Source: Papaver somniferum
Taxonomy: Eukaryota; Streptophyta; Magnoliopsida; Ranunculales; Papaveraceae
Length of the DNA stretch: 64,000 nucleotides
Assembly (NCBI RefSeq): GCF_003573695.1
Contig: NC_039365.1
Coordinates: 83,865,089 to 83,929,088 of the forward strand
Reading direction: 5' to 3'
Shown: piece after piece, positions 53,854-64,000 of the stretch
Position numbering within the stretch: position 1 is the first letter of the stretch
Layout: the number at the start of each line of letters is the position of its first letter
The notes under the pieces: generated by a model
What the model was told of the DNA's origin: nothing
The model's input: the letters and a program-made list of their open reading frames with translations, nothing else
The model's database searches: none
Translations under genes and position numbers: made by a program

Positions 53854-56639
53854 TATTAGTGTATTCGGGACTTTAGGAATTATTATTGATCAGTTTGACA
53901 TATCATCACTACCCTATTTTGTATATTTCCCGCTTCTCCCCTTCACAAATGAAATGAAAGATGGAGTTGAAATATACCAAATCACAATCGTTGTTAGAGA
54001 TAAAAGGAGATGGTGAGGCACATATGGAAAACAAAAAGTGAAATATCAGAACAAAAGTGTCTAAAGGATATCGCGGAAAGAGTAAAGGGAAAAGAAAAAA
54101 AAATGTAGAATTACTTCAACATCGGTGGATGATTCATGGATTGATGAAGGAAGTTTTCAACATCTTGATTATTTGTTGGCACGATGTAAAAGTAAGGAAG
54201 CACAATTTACTGTAGAATAATCAAGGTATTGAAAAACTTGTGGCAATGAACCAAGAAATGGACCGTTAAAAGAAAAAGGGGCAAATAAATATATATTTCA
54301 CATCATTACATGGATCTTAGTAAGCTCAACCCAACTAGGAGAAAGCATTATGAAAAAAAAATCGAGAAAGCTGGGAGAAAACTTGATAATTCGAACAAAG
54401 ACGAAGCTCACGAAGTTCAAGTGTTTTTTCTTCAAATAATGTATTTTGCAAATGCATCATTTTATTATTAGTATAATTCGATTCACTCAATTAAAAATTA
54501 TTTGGATTTTTTGGGGTAATTTTCAATCCAAATACAAGTTAATGATATGAATTGCAAGTTGTTTGGTTGAAAACAACTCTAAAACCGAGTACTCAGTAAT
54601 ACAATTCTAATGCATTTGTTACCTTTGCTAGTTTTGTGCAAATTGTGCCTCTTTTTTTTTGGCTTGAACCATGTTTTTGTTTTACACTTACACTAGTGAA
54701 TTAACAGATGACTCCATATCGACAAACATGTTCTTATCACCCTAAATATTAGTAAGACAACTGCTATCTATAAACCATATTAGCTTCAATCACACTTTCA
54801 AAAGCATAAAACACATTTTCTCTATCTTTTTTTTTTTGTTGATTAATTTTGTATCTATAAAAAAAAATCATATGTCCAAACTTCTTGAAATCAAAACTTG
54901 AGCTTCCCTTAGTACAAAAATCATTTTCCAAATGACCAATTAATCTTCTTGTGAAGATTGTATATCGGTGTTTGTAAAGGAAGTTACTGAATACTCATGT
55001 TCCTTTGTCACTTGTTGATGTATCACCTTTATTTTATTCATTTTTACTTTGGAATTTTGTAATTTAAGTTGATTTTTGATTGAAATGTACTTTCAATCGA
55101 CTTCTCGGAGTGTCATGACATCCACTGCTTAAAGTACTTTAAAGAATCCCATAATACTTATGATTTCAATATAAAGGGGTTAAATCTTATCTCCTCCAAA
55201 ACAACCACAATAACATAAAAATAAATAAATAAACCGATAAGCAAATGCTTAGTTTCAAACAAAGCCTTCTTTCATTAATCATTTCGCCACACACTTCATT
55301 ATTTGGTTAAGAATTTCAACAAACTTATAGAAGAAAAAAAACTCATTTTGATTTTCTTTCATTGATCATTTCGCCATACACTTCATCATTTGGTTAAGAA
55401 TTTGAACAAACTTATAGAAAAAAACTCTTTCGATTTTCACTATTCTTCACTTTAAGATTTTCAAAACCCCTTCTATAAGATTGAAGTTTTATGCTTCTTT
55501 ATTACCTTCATGTTTCCTCTATACTCTACTTGAAGTTCAAGATCATGCCAAGCTTTCTTAGATCTAGGTAAATGGATAACTCTTGATAGAATTTTTTCTC
55601 TAGTCTTTTGTTAAATGTACGTGGATGTTCTTGCATTCTTATTTTTATTTTCTTTGAGTTGAGTTGAGTTGATCATTTTGTGTATTGATTTTTTAGATTT
55701 TTTGTATTTTTCGATTCTCTTATCGATATGCGTTTTTCAACTATGTCACATACATCTCGAGACATAAACAAGTTCCTTATTTCATGGCCCAAAAATCATA
55801 GTTCTCACCTTGAAAAAGTGGTATCAAAGGTTGATGAATGTCGAGACTTAAAGGTTCTACTACTTGTTATTGATTTACTTCATAACTCTAATTTTTGTTT
55901 GTCAAATATTAAGCTAAAGACTTTTCTTCCTGTCAATTTTTTTGTTTCACTAGGGTTGAATCTTCTCGAGCTATACTCCGATATCAATTGTTGGTTATCT
56001 AGGTAAATAAAAGAATATAATTGCGATTCATATTGTTGTTGAAAATTGTTTACCAATTAGGCTCAAATACATCAAAATATTTTTCAACATACAATAAGAC
56101 TATATTTGACCTGCCACAAGAGACATATGCGGACAACTATAATCCACTCAACTATACAATATGCAATACTACATTACTCTATGTCCTCTCTTCCCACTCC
56201 TCTAAAAGAAAAGGAAAAATCCTAGTCTCCTCCAACCTCTGGCTCATATCCAGTTCATTTGGGACTAGATTTGAGCAAGAATTTTTAATTTTAACTATAA
56301 GATTCTTTTTATTTAGTTATTCTAGATTTATCGTCTGCACTTTAATAGTGCTTCTCCTTTACTTTCATGGCTTCTTGTTTTCCATTGTGTGAATTCTCAG
56401 GTACAAAATTGGACACTGCAATTCTCAGTTTTCCAGTCAAGACTTTGGGCAAATTTCCAGCATCACTTTGATCAAAAGGAAAAGCTATCAAATGGTCAAT
56501 ACATCTTAGGAAGACCATCTTCTCTCAGAATTAATCAGTCTTATCATTCTTATATTAGGTCGTTTCTCGAGTTCCTTCTCTTTTCCTTGTCGGAATTTTC
56601 AATTTTGTTCAATTACAGGTATGTTGTCTTTGTTTGATT
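53854..56639. other. Intergenic sequence without recognised genes
   Basis: Open frames at 55728-56006, 56021-56392 and 56389-56637 on plus overlap or abut but show no known domain. They lack a consistent splice model. The region is AT-rich with many short homopolymers. A distant gene fragment cannot be excluded around 56395-56560. Confidence 0.4.
55267..55440 (+). repeat. Tandem duplication of an 87-bp unit
   Basis: TTCTTTCATTAATCATTTCG at 55267 and TTCTTTCATTGATCATTTCG at 55354 start two copies with the shared TTTGGTTAAGAATTT and AACAAACTTATAGAA parts. They differ by about 8%. Confidence 0.85.
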
Positions 56640-57400
56640 TTAATTCTTAATGTACTTGATGACTCTTTTTTTTTATCATAAAAGCAAATTCATTATTAGA
56701 AAAGAAAGTTACACAGATTTATCCAACTCAATAATTGAGTGGATGCATCTTGGTGGGTTCTCAACCCAAACTTGATTACATTGATACTTCTTGGCATATT
56801 TGGCTAAGCCATCAGCCGCTTCATTGCCTGTCCTAGGAAAGAAAACACACCTTCTGATAGATTCTACTATGCTACTAATATCTGAAAGGAGATTGATCCT
56901 GCCAATTTGAGTTCCCAAAATTTGAAGTCACAGCTTCAATGACAGTTTTACAATCACCTCCAATGATAACTTTACTCCAACTTCTGCTCTTTATCCACTC
57001 CACTGCTTCTAGGAGATCTAGTCCTTCCCCTTGTTCAGCATCTCTAACATTTGTCACTTTCACCATGGCCTCCAGAAATTGTCCTGCACAGTCTCTTAGA
57101 ATTAGACCAATACCACAAGATTTAGAATGCTTGTCAAAAGCTGCATCAAAGTTTAATTTCAGCCAGTTTTGGGGAGGTTTTTCCCATTTTTTCTTAGTTA
57201 TTCTGACCTGATGTCTGCTAGTATTATCATTCTCTCTACCTAGAATGTTATGCTTAGTGCAGAAATTTCTAATGCTTATGATAATGCTGTTGGGATGAGA
57301 ATTTTTCCCCTAAAAACAGTTAGAATCTAAACTTCCATATTTGCCACATAATCACTGTAGCTAAAAGGATACTCGAGATGCTGCTTTGTTCTTGATGACT
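56640..57400 (-). pseudogene. LINE ORF2 C-terminal remnant with RNase H domain
   Basis: Reading down from about 57400, WQIWKFR is the usual motif in the zinc-binding zf-RVT region. Then WLKLNFDAAF, GIGLILRDCAGQF, EGLDLLEAVEWI and IGGDCKTVIEAV are the RNase H fold of plant LINEs (RVT_3), with the catalytic Asp, Glu and Asp recognisable. A frameshift near 56905 leads into the final GNEAADGLAKYAKK stretch, ending at 56709. A T run at about 56666-56674 would be the poly-A side. It is 5'-truncated and broken, so not functional. A domesticated single-exon RNase H gene is the alternative, but the frame breaks argue against that. Confidence 0.75.
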
Positions 57401-57949
57401 ATGTAATTTTGATTTGTTGTTAATTAATTTTTTGGAAATTTTCTTTTAAAAAATAATTACTTTACTTTAGAAAAGTTTACCAGAATGACATGCATAAAAT
57501 TATAATGTATCAAAACCACTGCAGGCTTGTCCCTCTGAATAAGGATGCGTATTTAGTCGTAAAAAGAACAAACCAACGCCCAGAATGCAAATTCATGCGC
57601 CCCTGCAAAACCGGGCTGCAGAGTGCCCTCTTTTTATTGGATTGTTGTATTTGAAAACCATTATTTTCTCCATTCTGCATAGCGATTTTTAGAATAAATC
57701 AACCTAACAAGAGGGTACATGTGGGCGCACAAATTTGGCGGTGTGCAGATTTGGATTCATGACGCCCCAATTACAAAGACAAAGCTATAATGCAGTTACA
57801 CAGACAAAGCTATAATATGCTTACTCACAAACGAATTATACATGGACATGTGATGCTTTGTAATCTAGAGAGTGAAACGGTTAAGTTTTTACATTTTAGA
57901 ATACCAGTAAAGAAAGCTGAAACCGAAGAAAAGATAAAAGACAAGCATT

Positions 57950-60291
57950 TCAATTCGCAAAACTTGTATCTGGAGACATTGATATCATTTGTAAGAGACT
58001 CGAATTCGAGAAAGTTTCATCAATTGCAGGTCCCCTCCTGGCACTTCCATCCAAACTGTCATTAGTGATTTGAATGAGTTCCTTTGCTACATCCATCATA
58101 CTTAGCCTTCCATCTCCACCAAACAACAAACATCTAGCTGCGATGGTTTCCATTTGTTCTCGACGAAATTGTGGCTGTTCATGATAATATAATGACTGAT
58201 CAACGATTTCTTCTAATTTCCTACTTCTAATCTTTGATAGAGCCGCATTTGGAAGATCTCTATTTTTGGTTGAACCTGCAACTATCTCGAGCAAAAGAAT
58301 ACCAAAATCATACACATCAGTTCGGTAAAACATACCTCCTTCCGCATTATGACACAAAGAAGACCCTTCCATGAAGTTCATTAGCCCAAAACCAGCAATC
58401 TTAATCGAGTAATCTTGGTCTAGATAGATATTCCCGGATTTGAGGTCGTAATGATAGATCGGAGGAGATATTTCTTGCTGCAAATATGCAAGAGTGCTAG
58501 CCGTTTCAGCTGCGATGATTAGCCTTTGGTACCAATCCAGACCACTTTTTCTGTCTCCCCCGTGATTCAAATGTTCTTCCAGGGTTCCATTTGTGGAGAA
58601 CTGATAGATAACAAATGGTGTTCGGTCCGTATCAAAACAACAACCCAGTATAGAAGCAACGTGTTTATGTGGAACCGAAGATAAAATCTCGATTCGAGAT
58701 AAGACTTGAGTAAGATCCTGTTCATTTTTGCAATGTACTTTTTGTACAGCTACGTGTGATCCATCACTAAGAACCCCTGCATGAACGGTTCCCCCGTTGA
58801 TTCCATCAACAAGTTTTAGCCCATCATCAAATCCTTTCGTGGCCAACTCCAATTCCTCATATGTAAAGAACCGCGGTTTAGAGGCTTTGAGGAATGATAT
58901 GACATTCATGTCATCATTTCCTGGATCAGAGTCCCACTTTCCCAGAGTAATAGGTCTTCTTGAGATTCCGTAAAGTGCAGCTATGGATCCCACGATGAAT
59001 GCAGAAATGAAAAACCCTGTCGTTGAAGGGAAAACTTAGATCATTGTCTTGAATAAATATCTAGCAATTAAGTGAAATTTATATACGCACCAGCTAGAAT
59101 GATAGTTTTCTTCTTTTCATGTCGCTCGGTACTACAATTGCTCCCGTATACTTCACGCCCATCTTTGATACAAGCTGCACGTAATTGATTTTAACAAGAT
59201 AATGTTCACCATCCACAGTACAGAGCAGAGAAAAAAATGTGCTTAAAAGTAAGGGGAGGATCCGTAGACATGGTTATAACGACATAATCTTGACATTTTA
59301 GCGCCACTTTCTCTGCCACGGTACAAACGGATTAACAAGATATTGGATAATGACATAATCAACAATACTAATCAAAATCAAATCAAAGTGGCTTTACAAA
59401 GAATAAGAATCAACGGAAAACAACAACAAAAAAACATGACAATTCTTAATTTCGAACACGGAAAATGAAATATATACTGATTATTAAGCGAGGTTGAATA
59501 ATCCAGATTCTAGACTCACATTTCAAGCAACCAACTCCATCGCGGAAGCCATCTCCAATAAACCCATCTTGGAATTTGCATCTAACTCCATCTTTAACTG
59601 TAGTAGCATTGACAAAGAAACCATTTTCAGCACAAACATTCTTTGAAAAATTTCTAGGAAGTGCCCATTCCAATTTAACACCGCGTTTGCCCTGCACCCA
59701 ACTTGAAAATCCCCTGCATCCAAAACTCGAAAACCGGGAAAATCCATCACCTATTCTCCAAACACTTCTATCCGAAAGCGGGTAACAACATGTTGAAGAA
59801 ATAGCATCATTGGATCTTTCACAGTCCAACACTGTAATTTTCTCGCATCCTACTTTACAAACTGAAGAATCTTCACAGTCAGATAAACCAAGTACATTAT
59901 CAAGAGATATACCATAAAATTCATTCCCACTAAACCCAAAGGAATTCACATCAAAGTAGCGGCGACAAAAGTAGATACCAGGAAAATCTACAACAATCCC
60001 ACCATACAAAATATTAAGAACTCGACAACTCTGAGACCCCAAATCCAAATGAAGTTTAGTTGAATTTGAACAAGAAAGACGGAAAGTGTCCGGATGATGT
60101 GATATACTGCCACAAGAAGTGTTCAAATGAAAAGGAAATGATACTTGTAGATGCCCACATTTTTCATTGCATTTATTTGGAGAAACCAAAACTTGTTCTT
60201 GTTGAAGCGAATAGGAAATGGTTACTTGATTAAAGGCTCTGAAAATAACAATGAAAGTAAGGAGAAGTAGTGGAGGGTGGAATCTAGACAT
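57950..60291 (-). CDS. GUB_WAK receptor-like pseudokinase (At2g46850-like)
   Basis: Three exons are 60291-59520, 59174-59091 and 59016-57950, with GTGAGT and GTGCGT donors and CAG/ACAG acceptors. Phases fit and give 640 aa. Order: signal peptide (about 1-30), Cys-rich extracellular GUB_WAK region with CGHLQVSFPF, CIKDGREVYGSNC-type linker, one transmembrane helix spanning the exon 2/3 junction, and a kinase-like domain. The catalytic features are lost. The ATP-anchoring Lys of the VAIK motif is Gln (VAVQKV), HRD reads HYD, DFG reads GFG (IAGFGL), and the Gly loop is degenerate. It should act at the plasma membrane as a non-catalytic receptor or scaffold. Arabidopsis At2g46850 is annotated as probably inactive too, so this loss is likely ancestral rather than local decay. 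No stop or frameshift is seen. Ligand and partners are unknown. Confidence 0.9.
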
Positions 60292-60410
60292 GGGTTATTG
60301 TTCTGCAGATTAGAGAGTAACATATGACGAAGAAGAGCAGAGCAGAGAGAGGGAGGTCTGTTAGGGAAGGTAACTAGCCAGGCAGAGGCTAGTAGGCTAT
60401 TAAACTAGCA

Positions 60411-60428
60411 AATATAAAAGCCCACGTG
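60411..60428 (-). promoter_or_regulatory. Possible TATA-like box and G-box of the pseudokinase gene
   Basis: On minus, CCACGTGG (core CACGTG at 60423-60428) is followed about 6 bases later by TTTTATATTTG, 120-130 bases before the ATG. The G-box is a bZIP/bHLH site, often in light- and clock-regulated promoters. Use of these motifs is inferred from position only. Confidence 0.4.
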
Positions 60429-62632
60429 GCTGGAGACTTAGAATAGAGGGACTATTGGTTTGTAAATTACCCTACATCCGTACATAGAATTGACGGAAGG
60501 GAAAGTGACGGGGGGTTTGAGGATACCTTCTAAGATTTGTTAATTTTGTAATATATTATGCGAGGTAAAAACGATGGGGAGAGTCAACATTTCAGTAATC
60601 CGACGGTTAGGATCGGCTTTAATTTCTCAATTAGCAGCCATGGTCACTAAAAATTTTCATTTTCTCTCGTGCGTACGCAGGTTGCAGAATTGTTTTTCAA
60701 ATTTAAACCTGGAAAAACTTAGGTAAAATTGAATAACTCTGGGGTAGAGTTTGGCTATTTGGATCGCACATATTCCAGTAATTTACTGTTGCCTGTTTGA
60801 TAAACCTTGGGGAACGTTCATAGATGAGGAAGTCTAGTAAATGTGTGTGTGTTGCATGTCAACTCCCAAGGCTGGTGGGATGGTGCATCTACTTTTACTG
60901 GTTTTCGTGTCAGTTCTTTGGTTATCATAATCAATACACTGTTGGATTAGTTCAATTACCAACTCAATGAGAGTTATTCAATATCTCAAACTAATGAACA
61001 CAACAAACTCAATTCGCAGTTTTACATTATTGCAAGTCAGAAATCAAATTCTTCTAGCTAAATGAAAATTGAAAATAAAATTTTCTTCGGATCTTATTTA
61101 CTTAGTAGTATTTTTGACGAACTCCTCTAAATGCCCCTACTGCAAGTCCGCAAGACTTCTCTGTGTATGACTTCATGGTCTTACAATTGGGACCTTGGTA
61201 TGTTTTACTTGTTGGTGTACCATCTACGATTCAAACGAGCCTTGACTTACAGGGAGCTAGATGTTTTTCTGAGTAGTGCATGCTTATTCTGATTTGGTGG
61301 CTTTCGAGAGAATAAACAAAAGCCAGATTATTTCAGATGTCTGATACAGAAAAAGATGGACAACTCCATGCATGAAAAGCTCTGGTACAACCAGTATATG
61401 GCTATAAATCCAGTCCGACAACGCTTAAGAACAATCGTGATATTGCTCTTCTTGTGTTTTTTTTACTGTTCTAGTAATTTGGACATGAGAGAGACTTTTT
61501 AGGGAAATTGTTATCCAAACCAAAAATAACAACAAGAAAAAAGCCTCGTCTCCTCTACATGTTATTTTTCCCTTGATATTGCAAGCAAGGCGCAATACTA
61601 AAAACAAGTTGCTTCAGTTGGAAACTTGGAATCAGCTTAACTAAAGTATCGGCAACAAGGGGGAAAAAAATGATTACAAAATTAGCCACCCACATTTTGA
61701 CGCATTAAGCAGAAGGAATGAAATTTCTTGAGTGGCTGAGAGTGCAGGGGTACACTCAAGAGTAAACAAACTTGATTTGCAACAGAAAGCCGGTGGCAGT
61801 GAATCTCCGGGTCGCATAAAAACCAGTGTGGTTCTTAACTAGCTAGGTTTTGGGCGGGGGAAAACGTCATGAGTTTAATAGTTCCTGAAAGAGAAATATA
61901 GTTTCATCTGTATATTTCATGGTGCGACAAAGAAACATGACAATGTCTTCATAGGAGAGGTGAGCCTTCTTCTGTTAAGTAGCTTAAGGAATACCTGTCA
62001 TCTTCTGAGAGGGATTCTGAATTAATTGGAAGAAGTTGTTTTTCAGTCATCCATAGACTTGGCTCAAATATATATGGGCTGTACAGCCCCTTTTAACCGA
62101 TTGCAAATTGTGACGCTACATCCCATGTTCTAGCATACCGAGTGAAGAAAGGATAGGGCTAAAAGAGTAAGGTCAACAAAATGGGGGTATGCTATTCTAT
62201 CTTGTCAAGTTCTGTTTTCAAGGCTATATATACTATGTACCCATATGCTTGAAAAAGCTGGAAAAACTAAAATATATTTTGAGATAAACAAAATTGTTTA
62301 TTTGGCAATAAACAAAATGAAAACCTACGATTCAAATCTCAAAATCAGTTTTCATGTATAACAATATTTAAAGGTTTACAAAACAGATGCTCCTTTGGCA
62401 CCCCTTTTTGTTTTGAGGGAGATTTACTGCAGTTTATACTACATTGTTGCATGGGGTCAAGATCTTCGGAATGTAGATCAGAGCAATGTGGAGTGAAAGA
62501 TAGTGTACACACGTAGCACGACAGTGTCATGACCTTTTGGAGCCTTCAAACTAATTAAACATAATAGGCTAAAAAACGACGAATAAGTAGGAGGGAGAAT
62601 TAAAACAAGCAAAGGGTTTCCTTTGCAATGTA
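60429..62632. other. Intergenic region between the two host genes
   Basis: It holds the upstream part of the pseudokinase promoter at the left and the 3' UTR of the LHY-type gene at the right (both on minus). Minus-strand open frames at 61425-61607 and 62345-62530 are unrecognised. No transposon ends were identified, unlike in the rest of the window. Confidence 0.5.
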
Positions 62633-64000
62633 CTATAACGTTGAAGCATCACCTTCTAAACGTATTCTCTTTGGACCTTTCTCCTCACAACATTGTCCAC
62701 TTCCGCCGGTGATTCTGCTCTCTTTAGCCTCCACTGAACATCTTTTGTAGGGTTTAAATCCTGTTCTACGAGCTTTGAATTTTCCATGTCCAAGCCCCAT
62801 GGATAAGAAACTACTTTCTGTGTCATTGTTGCCTAACAAACTGGAGTGTTCAGGATTAACTCCCCATGAATTACTACTACTGAGGTTTAATTGTAACATT
62901 TGTTCGTCATCATCTTTCACATCTGAAATCTGCTTCAATCCTTCCATAACAATGTTTTCAGCTGGTTGCTGCTGCTGCTGTTGTTGCTGTACAATGATCT
63001 TTGGATCAGGTGGTGGTGAAAAGCTCTGCGGGAGAACTTGTCTGGTGAAGAGTGCTTGGAAAGCTATCCGCCCCTGGAACGAAAATCAATGTTTAAATTC
63101 AGATCAAGCAATGAACACTACTGAATGCAATGTGAGATGTAATCATCTTATATGTAGCCAATGTTTGATTTATGACCTTAGACTGTTACATGCATCTCAG
63201 GAAAACAAAATGACACTAAAATGCTTATGGACAAAGTCATTTAGGAAAATGTGCAATTTCAGAAACAAATGTAAAGATGAATAATCAAAAACAAACCATG
63301 AGTTCAAGTTTTTGTAATTCGATAAAATAATTTTGAGTTTAGTGTTGGCAGTGAAATTGAGTTTTCGAAAACCTTTTTCAGATGCAAAAGGAGACCACAT
63401 CATATGCTTTTTGAAAAGAAAATTGATCACAACCTCTTCTGAGACCTCCTTCCACGACTCGTTGGTGTTGGTGTTGGTGTTGGTGCTGGTGCTGCCGTTC
63501 GTGTTGGCGCTGGTGTTGCCATTTGTATTGCTTGTGCTACTTCTGCTTCGACGATTATGCTCACCAACTTGATGGTTTGAATCAGCTTCCTTTGATTCTT
63601 CTCTATCTTTCTGGTCTTGCTCAGGTTCCTCCTCGTCCTGCTCTAAAGCATCTGTTTCAACTTCAGTGCTGGAAGCGGTGTTGGATCCACAAGAAGAACG
63701 ATCAACTTTCTTCCGCATCTTTAACTTGTTAGAATCATGTACCAACTCGGCAGTCGTATCAGGATTCTGCTCCTCTCCAGCAGATTTAGGCTTATTGCAG
63801 TTTGATTGTGAGTCTCCCCCGCTTTCCGCAGAGTCTGATGATGACAAAGTTTGCCATTTGGATGTCCGATTTTGTGGTTTTGTAGCCTCAGAAACTTCTG
63901 GATCTATCTGTTCAGCTTCCCATGGAGAATTGTTTGTGCTATTATCTTGACGCTCATTGTTACCGACTAGTGGAGCATGTGTAATATCCATAGGAGTTGC
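62633..64000 (-). CDS. LHY: LHY/CCA1-type clock transcription factor, C-terminal exons (partial)
   Basis: Two exons are visible: 64000-63434 (5' end beyond the window) and 63073-62633, with a 360-bp intron (63433-63074, donor GTTGTG, acceptor CCAG). Phase is 0. Family landmarks in order are SGGDSQSNCNKPKSA, VDRSSCGSNTASSTEVETDA (both diagnostic LHY/CCA1 stretches), an Asn/Thr repeat, ESWKEVSEE, then GRIAFQALFTRQVLPQSFSPP, a Gln tract, TGFKPYKRCSVEAKES and the closing KRIRLEGDAST. The family is a nuclear MYB (SHAQKYF-type) repressor that binds evening elements in clock genes. The MYB domain is N-terminal and outside the window. The C-terminus carries one extra Leu after AST. The choice of LHY over CCA1 rests on the conserved C-terminal end, and non-Brassicaceae plants usually have only LHY. 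Confidence 0.93.
63460..63521 (-). repeat. Coding Asn-Thr microsatellite in the LHY-type gene
   Basis: GTGTTG/GTGCTG hexamers on plus encode about 20 alternating Asn/Thr/Ser/Gly residues on minus. The longest pure part is TNTNTNTNE. Length should vary between alleles. Open frames on plus through it (63333-63572) are only its complement. Confidence 0.88.

Noticed and set aside
55728..56637. Three consecutive plus-strand frames as a possible host gene
   Set aside because: There is no recognisable domain, AT-rich composition, overlapping frames and no convincing splice sites. It is kept as unassigned sequence.
63333..63572. Plus-strand frame with repeated Val-Leu
   Set aside because: It is the complement of the Asn/Thr microsatellite in the LHY-type coding exon.

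Overview
This is plant nuclear DNA, about 90% of it transposable elements, with two ordinary single-copy genes at the right end. The genes have GT-AG introns and plant-specific products: an LHY/CCA1 clock factor and a GUB_WAK-type receptor pseudokinase. The retrotransposons use plant-type primers (tRNA-Asp for Ty3/gypsy, initiator tRNA-Met for Ty1/copia). A eudicot with a large, repeat-rich genome fits. A poppy-like (Ranunculales) source is my guess and is not shown by the sequence.

Layout. (1) 1-21255 is a three-level nest. An old minus-strand Athila/Tat-type element (1-63 plus 18848-21255) was hit in its gag by a complete Athila-type Ty3 element (64-18842, TSD TTGTG). That element was hit in its own gag by a complete non-autonomous element without pol (3234-10387, TSD ATGAC). 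Both TSDs and both LTR pairs can be read directly. (2) 21258-25277 holds remains of a large copia-like family: an LTR piece on plus, and an internal region with a PBS on minus. (3) 25278-28027 is a cluster of DNA elements: a 727-bp hAT-like element with an 8-bp TSD and two foldback MITEs. (4) 27769-35670 is a Tork/TNT-like Ty1/copia locus. It has a full minus-strand element, a duplicated flank starting exactly at a MITE end, and a solo LTR with intact TSDs. (5) 35671-39016 is anonymous apart from a 14-bp, 19-unit minisatellite. (6) 39017-48630 has large copia-like LTRs in opposite orientations, with a decayed gag. (7) 48631-57400 holds LTR heads, a LINE-type retroposon with a 17-bp TSD, an element with long inverted repeats, a small MITE and a LINE ORF2 remnant. 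(8) 57950-64000 holds the two host genes, tandem on the minus strand.

The two host genes do not form an operon-like unit. The receptor-like gene has three exons and encodes 640 aa. Its kinase domain has lost the ATP-binding lysine and the DFG aspartate, so it should be a pseudokinase. The LHY-type gene is cut by the right edge, leaving only its last two exons.

The most informative signals are the nest with exact TSDs, the copia duplication with a MITE end at its breakpoint, and the contrast between two decay modes. The Athila pol is broken mainly by small indels, whereas the copia polyprotein stays in one frame for 4.1 kb and is broken only by stop codons that fit C-to-T or G-to-A transitions. 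I found no CRISPR array, rRNA or tRNA gene, or prokaryotic-type system.
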